Part shown: one piece after another, positions 56,934 to 64,000 of the stretch
Layout of the letters: the number at the start of each line of letters is the position of its first letter
How positions within the stretch are numbered: position 1 is the first letter of the stretch
Assembly: GCA_046346965.1 (NCBI GenBank)
Contig: JAXMHB010000001.1
Coordinates: 62,001 to 126,000 of the forward strand
Length of the DNA stretch: 64,000 nt
Direction: 5' to 3'
Source of the DNA: JAXMHB01 sp046346965
Lineage (GTDB): Bacteria; Pseudomonadota; Gammaproteobacteria; Xanthomonadales; SZUA-5
Notes under the pieces: model-generated
The model's input: only the letters and a program-made list of their open reading frames with translations
The model's database searches: none
Told to the model about the DNA's origin: nothing
Made by a program: the position numbers and the translations under genes

Positions 56934-58617
56934 AGCGCATCGCCAGCGCGGCAATCAGCGCGGGGTCGCGTTGGTAGAGGTCGTAGACGAAGTGGACTTC
57001 GCCGGCATCGACCACGGCGGTCAGATACTGCACATGCACCGGCAGCTTTTGCTTGAGCGAGATGCTGGTTTCGACTTCGCCGGCGGCGAGGGTTTCCAGG
57101 CGTTCCTGTGGCCAGCCCGGGGTGTCGGCGAGTACCCAGGCGGCCAGTGCCAGCGGGTTTTCGACGCGCATGCAGCCGGAGGAGAAACTGCGGCGTGAGC
57201 GCTCGAACAGGGTGCGGCTCGGGGTGTCATGCAGGTACACGTCGTGGCGGTTGGGGAACATCAGCTTGACCTGGCCGAGCGCGTTGTCGGGTCCGGGCTG
57301 CTGGCGCAGACGGAAGGGCATGCTGTTGCGCGTGTAGGCGGTCCAGTCGATGCTCGCCGGGTCGATTTCCTGGCCATCGGCATCGAGCACATGAAAACCC
57401 ATGCGCTGCACCGCGGCTGGGTCTTTCTGGAACAGCGGCAGCTTGTCCTCGACGGCAAGACGCCGCGGCACCTCCCACCAGGGGTTGACGACTACATAGC
57501 GCATGCTGGCCGAGAAGCTCGGCGTGCGTCGCACTTGCCGCCCGACGATCACGCGATGGACGCGCTCCACGCGTCCGCCGGCGCGCGCTTCCAGCTGAAA
57601 ATCGGCAATGTTGACGCGCAGATGGCGCTCGCCCAGCGCGTCGGGCAGCCAGCGCCAGCGCTCCAGATTGGCGGCGATCTGCGCTGCGCGCTCGCTGGGC
57701 GTGCGGCGCAATTCGGCCAGCGTCTCGCGGCCGACGGCCCCATCCACATCGAGGTGCGCGCGGGTCTGATACTCGCGCACGGCGCGCTCCAAGGTGGCAT
57801 CGAACTGCGCCGCCTCGCCCTCGGCCGCGCTGGTATAGCCTTCCGCCGCCAGTCGCGCCCGCAGTTGCAGCACGCGTGGCCCCTGCTCGCCGGGGCGCAG
57901 CGTCGCGCCGTCGTCCACGCCGGGCCATGCCGTGTCGCTGCGCTGACGCCACTGCGCCAGCGCCTGCTGCAGGGCCCGGTAGTAGGCATCCTGCGGTGCC
58001 AGCGCATACAGGCTGGCCACCGGCGTTCCGTCCGCCAGCGCCTGCTGCAGTCGCGCGGCGAAGTCGAGTTCGGGCCGGGTCGCGGTCCAGTCGGGTTCCA
58101 CCGTACGCGGATCGATGCGCCCGGCGTGCAGATGGCGGGCCAGACGCAGCCAGGCATCGCTGGCGAGCAGTTCGTGCTCGGGCGCGCAGGGCTCGCCGCT
58201 CTGCAAGGCGCCGAGGTGGTAGTCCGGCGCACGCAGACCGTGCGCTTCGGCCTGCGTGACCGCCTCGATCAGCGCGGCCATCGCGGCGCATTGCGGTCCG
58301 GTCCAGGCCGGCTGATCCGCGCGCGCCGCGTAAAAGCGCCGCAGCGCGTTCAGTTCAAACAGCGTCTCGCCGGCCACCACGACAGGCTGCGGGGCGTCCA
58401 GCAGGCTGCGCAGTTGCGCTGCGCTCAGCGGTGGCGGTGGCTCCGGCGCGCGTTCCGGCGTCAATGCCGGGCGGGTGGTGGTGCAGGCCGCCAGCAGCAG
58501 GGCCAGCAGCGGCCAGAGCAGGCGCCGCGCACCGCGGCGCAGGCTCAGGGAACGGCGTTCACCGCCATCCGGGTGTGCGTTGAGGTGCAGGACAGGCTCG
58601 CAGCGCGCTTCAACCAT
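56932..58617 (-). CDS. L,D-transpeptidase, YcbB/LdtD-like lipoprotein
   Basis: Periplasmic enzyme of about 561 aa forming 3-3 crosslinks in peptidoglycan. Lipoprotein signal with lipobox LLAAC after an unusually long N-terminal stretch (about 36 residues), so the true start may be downstream of 58617. A peptidoglycan-binding domain (GEQGPRVLQLRARLAAEGY) precedes the YkuD catalytic domain with YLHDTPSRTLFERS and the nucleophile motif SSGCMRVENP. Its beginning overlaps the end of the next transpeptidase gene by 73 bases, so translation is probably coupled. Confidence 0.87.
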   Translation of the reverse strand: MVEARCEPVLHLNAHPDGGERRSLSLRRGARRLLWPLLALLLAACTTTRPALTPERAPEPPPPLSAAQLRSLLDAPQPVVVAGETLFELNALRRFYAARADQPAWTGPQCAAMAALIEAVTQAEAHGLRAPDYHLGALQSGEPCAPEHELLASDAWLRLARHLHAGRIDPRTVEPDWTATRPELDFAARLQQALADGTPVASLYALAPQDAYYRALQQALAQWRQRSDTAWPGVDDGATLRPGEQGPRVLQLRARLAAEGYTSAAEGEAAQFDATLERAVREYQTRAHLDVDGAVGRETLAELRRTPSERAAQIAANLERWRWLPDALGERHLRVNIADFQLEARAGGRVERVHRVIVGRQVRRTPSFSASMRYVVVNPWWEVPRRLAVEDKLPLFQKDPAAVQRMGFHVLDADGQEIDPASIDWTAYTRNSMPFRLRQQPGPDNALGQVKLMFPNRHDVYLHDTPSRTLFERSRRSFSSGCMRVENPLALAAWVLADTPGWPQERLETLAAGEVETSISLKQKLPVHVQYLTAVVDAGEVHFVYDLYQRDPALIAALAMR

Positions 58618-59225
58618 GTGGCGTCCGGGTAGTAGGCAAACAGCCATTGACCATCGCGCAGAGTATCAATGATCTCCCGCGCGATTTGCGGTCGCAGCGC
58701 CGGGCAGCCGAGGCTGCGCCCCAGTCGTCCCTGCGTCTGCGCCAGATGCGGATCGACATAAGCCGCGCCGTGCATGACGATCGCCCGCGCCCGCGCCAAG
58801 TCGTTGAATCCGGGATCCATGCCGTCCAGTCGCAGCGTGTAGCCGTTGCCGCCCTGGTAGGTGTCGGCGGTGCGAAACAGTCCCAAACTGCTCTGGTAGC
58901 TGCCGCTGACATTGGAAAACTGGGTGGCGTAGTTGTCGCCGCTGCCGCGCCCGTGCGCCACATATTCGCGATACAGCAGCCGCGGACGCCGCAGATCAAA
59001 CACCCACAGGCGGCGTTCGGTCGACGGTCGCGAGTAATCGATGATCGCCAGCCGCTCCCCACGCGCCGCACCGGCGCACTGACGTGCCTGCAGCGCCAGT
59101 GCCAGCACCTCGCGATTCAAATCCGGCGCCAGCCGTGCCAGTCGCTGCTCCAGCGTCGGCCGCGCCGCCGCCAGCGTTGGGGCGAGCAAAGCCAGGGCCA
59201 GGAGGAGGCGGAACAGGGCGCGCAT
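58545..59225 (-). CDS. Murein L,D-transpeptidase catalytic domain protein
   Basis: A 226-aa exported protein: signal peptide MRALFRLLLALALLAPTLAA, then a short catalytic domain of the type annotated as murein L,D-transpeptidase catalytic family, with AIVMHGAAYVDP and RSLGCPALRPQ, which supply His and Cys. It lies upstream of and overlaps the YcbB-like gene; both probably act on the same cell-wall substrate. Confidence 0.85.
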   Translation of the reverse strand: MRALFRLLLALALLAPTLAAARPTLEQRLARLAPDLNREVLALALQARQCAGAARGERLAIIDYSRPSTERRLWVFDLRRPRLLYREYVAHGRGSGDNYATQFSNVSGSYQSSLGLFRTADTYQGGNGYTLRLDGMDPGFNDLARARAIVMHGAAYVDPHLAQTQGRLGRSLGCPALRPQIAREIIDTLRDGQWLFAYYPDATWLKRAASLSCTSTHTRMAVNAVP

Positions 59226-59358
59226 CGGGCAACCATAACGCCGATGCCCTGCGCCTGACCACCGGGGCGCACCTGGCCAGTCGGTTGCCCTTGACGACTG
59301 CTTGCGTCGCTGGCCGCTGTCGGTGCAGCCTGCAGGCATCCCCCGGGAGAGTGGCGCG

Positions 59359-59700
59359 ATGCACGAAATGTCTCTGTGCGTGAGCCTGTTGGATCTGATT
59401 GCCGCCGAGGCCGAGACGCGCGGATTCACGCGGGTGCGCAAAGTGGTGCTGGAGGTGGGCGCGCTCTCGCACGTCGATCCCCAAGCCATGCACTTTGGCT
59501 TTGAGGTGTCTGCGCAGGGCACGGTGGCCGAGGGCGCAAGTTTGACCTGGCTCAGCGTGCCCGGTCAGGCCTGGTGCGTAGACTGCACGCAGACGGTGGC
59601 GCTGGCGCAGCGTGGCGATGCCTGCCCGCACTGCGGCAGCCACAAACTGATGATCACCGCCGGTGAAGAACTGCGCTTGAAGGAACTGGAGGTCAGCTGA
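59359..59700 (+). CDS. hypA: Hydrogenase/urease nickel insertion protein HypA
   Basis: A 113-aa nickel chaperone for [NiFe]-hydrogenase. The N-terminal MHEMSL has His2, the nickel ligand, and the zinc-ribbon has CVDC and CPHC near the C-terminus. Start 59359 is fixed by this motif. Overlaps hypB by one base. Confidence 0.97.
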   Translation: MHEMSLCVSLLDLIAAEAETRGFTRVRKVVLEVGALSHVDPQAMHFGFEVSAQGTVAEGASLTWLSVPGQAWCVDCTQTVALAQRGDACPHCGSHKLMITAGEELRLKELEVS

Positions 59701-60650
59701 TGTGCACGGTCTGCGGATGTGGTGTGGGCGAAACGCGCATCGAAGGCGCCAGCGTGCTGACTGCGGCCGGTCTCGCGCGCCACCGCCACGTGCATGTGCA
59801 CGCCGACGGCAGCACCCATGAGCATGAGCATGAGCACGAGCACCCTCACGACCATGCGCATGATCACGAGCACACGCACGATCACGACCATGCGCATCAC
59901 CACGATCATCTGCACCACGACCACGGCGATGCACAGCTGATTCCGGCGACGGCCTCGGGGCTGTCGGCGCCGGGCGTGTCGGAGTCGCGCCTCGTGAAGA
60001 TCGAAGCGGACCTGTTGTCCAAGAACGATGCGCTGGCGCGCCAGAATCGCGCGCATTTTGCTGGCCATCGGGTGCTGGCGTTGAATCTGGTGTCGAGCCC
60101 CGGCGCTGGCAAGACCACGCTGCTGGTGCGCACCTTGGAGGCACTGAAGAACAACCTGCCGGTGGCGGTGATCGAGGGCGATCAGCAGACCAGCAATGAC
60201 GCCGAGCGGATCCGCGCCACCGGCGTGCCGGCGGTGCAGGTCAATACCGGGAAGGGTTGTCATCTGGACGCACAGATGGTCGCGCAAGCCTTTGATCGGC
60301 TTCACGATCTGAGCGATGGCGTGTTGTTCATCGAGAACGTCGGCAACCTCGTCTGCCCAGCCGGATTCGATCTCGGCGAGGCGCACAAGGTGGTGGTGGC
60401 CTCGGTGACCGAGGGCGAGGACAAGCCGCTCAAATATCCCAACATCTTCGCGGCGGCGAGTCTGATGTTGGTGTCCAAGTGCGATCTGTTACCGCACCTC
60501 GATTTCGATGTCGATTTGTTGATTGCCAATGCGCGCCGCGTGCGCCCCGGGATTGGCGTGATCCGGGTGTCGGCGCGCACCGGCGAGGGCTTCGATGAGT
60601 GGCAGCGCTGGATCGCCGCGGCGCGCGTGATGCAGGGCGTGTCCGGCTGA
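59700..60650 (+). CDS. hypB: Hydrogenase nickel incorporation GTPase HypB
   Basis: A 316-aa GTPase that with HypA loads nickel into the [NiFe] centre. The N-terminus MCTVCGCG is the high-affinity nickel motif, followed at about 25-80 by a long His/Asp/Glu-rich stretch for nickel storage. P-loop NLVSSPGAGKTTLLV near 128, then VIEGDQQTSND and ENVGNLVCPA. Overlaps hypA; hypF follows at once. Confidence 0.97.
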   Translation: MCTVCGCGVGETRIEGASVLTAAGLARHRHVHVHADGSTHEHEHEHEHPHDHAHDHEHTHDHDHAHHHDHLHHDHGDAQLIPATASGLSAPGVSESRLVKIEADLLSKNDALARQNRAHFAGHRVLALNLVSSPGAGKTTLLVRTLEALKNNLPVAVIEGDQQTSNDAERIRATGVPAVQVNTGKGCHLDAQMVAQAFDRLHDLSDGVLFIENVGNLVCPAGFDLGEAHKVVVASVTEGEDKPLKYPNIFAAASLMLVSKCDLLPHLDFDVDLLIANARRVRPGIGVIRVSARTGEGFDEWQRWIAAARVMQGVSG

Positions 60651-60651
60651 C

Positions 60652-62883
60652 GTGAGCGGCACGCGCGTCCGCATTCAAGTCCGCGGCCGGGTGCAAGGGG
60701 TGGGTTTTCGCCCGATGGTCTATGCGCAGGCGCGGCGCCTGGGTCTGGCTGGCTGGGTGCGCAATGATCAGCACGGTGTACTGATCGAAGCCGAAGGCGA
60801 GCGCGCCGCGGAACTCGCCGATGCGCTGCGCGCGCAGGCGCCGCCGCTGGCGCGCATCAGCAGCCTGACCGTGGCGGCGCTGGCGCCGCTCGGCGAGACC
60901 ACGAGCTTCAGCGTATTGGAGAGCGATGCCAGCGGTCACACCGCGACCCAAATCGGCCCCGATATGGCGGTCTGTCCGGCATGCCTCGACGAATTGTTCG
61001 ATCCTGGCGATCGCCGGTTTCGCTATCCCTTCATCACCTGCACGCACTGCGGGCCGCGCTACACGATCTGCAGTCGGCTGCCCTATGACCGACCCCAGAC
61101 CGCGCTGGCGGGCTTTCCGCTGTGCCGCGATTGTCTGGCCGAGTACACCGATCCCGGCAATCGACGCTTCCACGCCGAGACCACCGCCTGCGCGGTTTGC
61201 GGACCGCGGCTCAACGTGGACCCGCGCGAGATTCTGGCGGCACTGCAGGCCGGCGAGATCGTGGCGATCAAGGGGATCGGCGGCTATCACCTCGCCTGCG
61301 ATGCGCGCAACGAAGCGGCCGTGCAGCGCCTGCGCGCGCGCAAGCAGCGCGAGGCCAAGCCCTTCGCGGTAATGGTGGCAAATCTGGCATCGGCAGGCGC
61401 GCTGGCACACATCGACGCGACCTCCGCCGAGCTGCTGCAAAGCCCGGAGCGCCCGATCGTCGTGCTCGAAGCGCTGGCTGAGGCCGGTCTGGCTGCGGGT
61501 ATCTCGCCGGGGCTGCGCAGTGTGGGGCTGCTGTTGCCGTACACGCCGATCCACTGGTTGATCTTCCACGCCGCCGCCGGCGAGCCGGTGGGTCGCGCCT
61601 GGCGTGAGCAGGCCTGGCCGCTGGCGCTGGTGATGACCAGCGCCAATCCGCATGGCGAGCCGCTGGTGTACCAAGATGCGCTTGCCCACGAGCGGCTCGG
61701 CGGTATTGCCGACCGCATCGTCACGCATGACCGCCCGATCGAGGTGCGCTGCGATGACTCAGTGATGCGAGTGATCGAGGGCGCGCCCGCCTTCATCCGC
61801 CGCGCCCGCGGCCATACGCCCGAGCCGATCGAACTGGCCTTCGATGGCCCGAGCACTCTGGGCGTGGGCGCTTACCTCAAGAACACCGTGTGCCTGACGC
61901 GTGGCCGCGAGGCCTATGTGTCGGCGCACATCGGCGATCTGGACAGTCCAGAAGCGCGGCGCAGCTTTCTGGAGGCTATCGACCACCTGCAGCGGATCCT
62001 CGATGTGCGGCCTGAGCAAGTGGTCTGCGATCTGCACCCGGACCTGCCCAGCACGCGCTACGCACGCGAGAGCGGCCTGCCGCTGCTGGCGGTGCAGCAC
62101 CACGAGGCGCATGTGCGCGCGGTATTGGCCGAGCATGGCGTGACCGAGCCGGCCATCGGTCTGGCCTTGGACGGCTATGGTTACGGAACCGACGGCAGTG
62201 CTTGGGGCGGCGAGTTGCTGCTGCTGGATGGCACTGACTGCACGCGCATCGGCCATCTGCAGCCGCTGGCTTTGCCCGGCGGCGACCGCTGCGCGCGCGA
62301 GACCTGGCGCTGCGCGGCCGCCGTGCTGCATGCGCTGGGACGCGGTGAGGAAATTGCGCAGCGCTTTGCCACGCAGCCGATGGCGCGCGCCGTCGAGCAA
62401 TTGCTGTCGCGCGGGCTGGCGCCCACCACCAGCAGCCTGGGCCGCGCCTTCGATGCCGCCTGCGGATTGCTGGGGCTGCACTGGCAATCGGACTTTGAAG
62501 GGCAGGCGCCGATGGCGCTGGAGGCCCTGGTCCAGACGCCGCACGCGCTGCCCGGCGGCTGGCAGATCGACCACGGCGCGTTGACGCTGTGGCCGCTGTT
62601 CGCCGAACTGGCGCGCCCCGGCAGCGATCGCCGGGCGGCCGCCGAGTGCTTTCACGGTACGCTGATCGCAGCGCTCAGCGACTGGGCCGTCCAGGCTGCT
62701 GCCGAGCGCCGCATCGACACGGTGGCGCTGTCCGGCGGTTGCCTGCTCAATCGCGTGCTTGCCGAGGGTTTGGCAAGCGCGCTACGGGCGAGCAACTTGC
62801 GCGTGTTGCAGGCGCGCCTGCTGCCGCCCAATGACGGCGCCATCGCCCTCGGCCAGGTGGCCGCGGCGCTGGCGCGAGCCTGA
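60652..62883 (+). CDS. hypF: Carbamoyltransferase HypF
   Basis: A 743-aa protein making the thiocarbamoyl group for the cyanide ligands of [NiFe]-hydrogenase. Domains: acylphosphatase-like (VRGRVQGVGFRPM), two zinc-finger pairs (CPACLDELFDPGDRRFRYPF and CRDCLAEYTDPGNRRFHAET), YrdC-like, and the Kae1/TobZ-like C-terminus (ALDGYGYGTDG, VALSGGCLLNRVLA). GTG 60652 follows the hypB stop by one base. hypC, hypD, hypE and the hydrogenase itself are not in this window. Confidence 0.97.
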   Translation: MSGTRVRIQVRGRVQGVGFRPMVYAQARRLGLAGWVRNDQHGVLIEAEGERAAELADALRAQAPPLARISSLTVAALAPLGETTSFSVLESDASGHTATQIGPDMAVCPACLDELFDPGDRRFRYPFITCTHCGPRYTICSRLPYDRPQTALAGFPLCRDCLAEYTDPGNRRFHAETTACAVCGPRLNVDPREILAALQAGEIVAIKGIGGYHLACDARNEAAVQRLRARKQREAKPFAVMVANLASAGALAHIDATSAELLQSPERPIVVLEALAEAGLAAGISPGLRSVGLLLPYTPIHWLIFHAAAGEPVGRAWREQAWPLALVMTSANPHGEPLVYQDALAHERLGGIADRIVTHDRPIEVRCDDSVMRVIEGAPAFIRRARGHTPEPIELAFDGPSTLGVGAYLKNTVCLTRGREAYVSAHIGDLDSPEARRSFLEAIDHLQRILDVRPEQVVCDLHPDLPSTRYARESGLPLLAVQHHEAHVRAVLAEHGVTEPAIGLALDGYGYGTDGSAWGGELLLLDGTDCTRIGHLQPLALPGGDRCARETWRCAAAVLHALGRGEEIAQRFATQPMARAVEQLLSRGLAPTTSSLGRAFDAACGLLGLHWQSDFEGQAPMALEALVQTPHALPGGWQIDHGALTLWPLFAELARPGSDRRAAAECFHGTLIAALSDWAVQAAAERRIDTVALSGGCLLNRVLAEGLASALRASNLRVLQARLLPPNDGAIALGQVAAALARA

Positions 62884-62889
62884 GCGTTC

Positions 62890-64000
62890 TTACAGCGTGA
62901 CCGCCAGCCGCGTGCCCTGGTCGATCGCGCGTTTGGCATCGAGCTCACCCGCCATCTGGGCGCCGCCGATCACGTGGGCGCGCGCGCCGGCGGCGGTCAG
63001 CGCCTCGTACAAACTGCGGTTGGATTCCTGGCCGGCGCAGATGACGATGCTGTCGACCTCCAGCACGCGTACATCCTCGCCGCTGCGGATGCGCAAGCCG
63101 CGCGCATCGATGCCCTCATAGCTGACGCCGCCGATCATCTCGACCCGCGCCATCTTCAGCGTGCTGCGATGCACCCAGCCGGAGGTCTTGTTGAGGCGAT
63201 CACCGATCTTGCCGCTAGAGCGCTGCAGCAGATACACCTGACGCGCCGGCGCGGGCGGCGCAGCCTTGGCAAGGCCGCCGCGCGTGCCCAAGGTGGGATC
63301 GATGCCCCACTGGCGATACCAGGCTGGCGCGTCCACCGTCGTCGAATGACCCGCGTGGGTCAGGTACTCAGCCACATCGAAGCCGATGCCGCCGGCACCG
63401 ATGACGGCGACCCGGGCACCGGCCTCGCGCTTGCCGCTGAGCAGATCGAGGTAGGACATCACCATCGGATGATCCTGACCCGGGATGCGCGGGTCGCGCG
63501 GCGTGATGCCGGTGGCGACGATCACCTCATCAAAGCCGCTGAGATCGCCGGCGTCCACGCGGGTATTGAGGCGCAAGTCCACCTTCAGCCGCTCAAGGCG
63601 CACGCGGAAGTAGCGCAGCGTCTCGTGGAACTCTTCCTTGCCCGGGATCTGCTTGGCCAGATTGAACTGGCCGCCGATCTCGCTGGCCGCGTCGTACACC
63701 GTCACCTGGTGTCCGCGTTCGGCCAGCGTGGTCGCCGCCGCGAGACCAGCCGGACCGGCGCCGACCACCGCGATGCGCTTGCGCGTCGTCGCCGGGCGGA
63801 TGACGATCTCGGTCTCGTGGCAGGCGCGCGGGTTGACGAGGCACGAGGCGCGTTTGTTCTCGAACACATGATCGAGGCAAGCCTGATTGCAGGCGATGCA
63901 GGTGTTGATTTCCTCGCTTTGCCCGGCCGCCGCTTTGCGTACCCAGGCCGGGTCGGCCAGCAGCGGGCGCGCCATCGACACCATATCGGCCTGACCGCTG
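62890..64000 (-). CDS. fadH: 2,4-dienoyl-CoA reductase / NADH:flavin oxidoreductase, 3' part
   Basis: About 370 C-terminal residues of an Old Yellow Enzyme fused to an FAD/NAD module; the frame stays open to the window's right edge, where the start is missing. Visible are the end of the FMN barrel (VSMARPLLADP), the iron-sulfur cysteines CIACNQACLDHVF and ASCLVNPRA, the FAD motif RIAVVGAGPAGLAAA and a second nucleotide fold VAVIGAGGIGFDVAEYL. This matches FadH, which reduces 2,4-dienoyl-CoA in the breakdown of unsaturated fatty acids; related enzymes act on enones. Convergent with hypF. Confidence 0.88.
   Translation of the reverse strand, partial: SGQADMVSMARPLLADPAWVRKAAAGQSEEINTCIACNQACLDHVFENKRASCLVNPRACHETEIVIRPATTRKRIAVVGAGPAGLAAATTLAERGHQVTVYDAASEIGGQFNLAKQIPGKEEFHETLRYFRVRLERLKVDLRLNTRVDAGDLSGFDEVIVATGITPRDPRIPGQDHPMVMSYLDLLSGKREAGARVAVIGAGGIGFDVAEYLTHAGHSTTVDAPAWYRQWGIDPTLGTRGGLAKAAPPAPARQVYLLQRSSGKIGDRLNKTSGWVHRSTLKMARVEMIGGVSYEGIDARGLRIRSGEDVRVLEVDSIVICAGQESNRSLYEALTAAGARAHVIGGAQMAGELDAKRAIDQGTRLAVTL

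Overview
The window is a high-GC chromosomal segment. It most resembles a gammaproteobacterium of the Xanthomonadales (Lysobacterales). This is an inference from gene content: a divergent integron integrase start of Xanthomonas type, a FecR/TonB-receptor signalling cassette, a HemB of the non-zinc type, IS200-like Y1 transposases with GGGGACACTC-type ends, and many intergenic hairpin repeats. No rRNA or tRNA gene was recognised.

Layout. 1-3.1 kb: pseudopilin genes gspG-H-I-J-K of a type II secretion system, preceded by two copies of a dispersed repeat. 3.1-8 kb: a heptanucleotide tandem repeat, then an aldehyde dehydrogenase/DUF779 pair divergent from its likely sigma-54 activator (AcoR type), with a candidate -24/-12 promoter and a perfect palindrome between them, then two 189-bp hairpin repeats. 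8-10 kb: an exported protein fusing cyanophycinase to isoaspartyl peptidase. 10.4-15.1 kb: ECF sigma factor, FecR anti-sigma factor and an STN-type TonB-dependent receptor. 15.2-23.9 kb: a lower-GC accessory island. It begins with a frameshifted fragment duplicated from the AcoR-like gene, then the start of a decayed integron integrase, an attI-like core, and cassette-like genes (an orphan, an Mrr-like nuclease, an HNH nuclease, a GIY-YIG nuclease, a membrane coiled-coil protein) with attC-like sites overlapping or following their stop codons. It is broken up by a disrupted Y1 transposase and a truncated second copy.

24-40.8 kb returns to core genome: a zinc-ribbon-like orphan, hemB, an MltD-like lytic transglycosylase, a 34-bp tandem array, acnA, a ferric-reductase-like flavocytochrome with a small c-type cytochrome, cyanophycin synthetase cphA plus a Mur-ligase paralogue, an S9 peptidase, apbC and tag. 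40.9-50.7 kb: a secreted nuclease-like/beta-propeller protein, a Bcr/CflA exporter, an acyl-CoA desaturase, the nucleoside salvage operon deoC-deoA-deoB-deoD, an aquaporin and a nucleoside deaminase. 50.7-64 kb: glnS, an HD phosphohydrolase, a methyltransferase, a halohydrin-dehalogenase-like SDR lacking the usual tyrosine, DUF3291, mgtE, two overlapping L,D-transpeptidases, hypA-hypB-hypF, and the 3' part of a fadH-like gene that runs off the window.

Genes that work together: cphA, its paralogue and the cyanophycinase/isoaspartyl peptidase fusion make a complete synthesis-to-amino-acid cycle for cyanophycin. The deo genes and the deaminase form a nucleoside salvage block. The most unusual features are the relic integron with three nuclease-type cassettes, a seven-copy intergenic repeat family built into inverted composites, the cyanophycin-degrading fusion, and the tyrosine-less dehalogenase-like protein.
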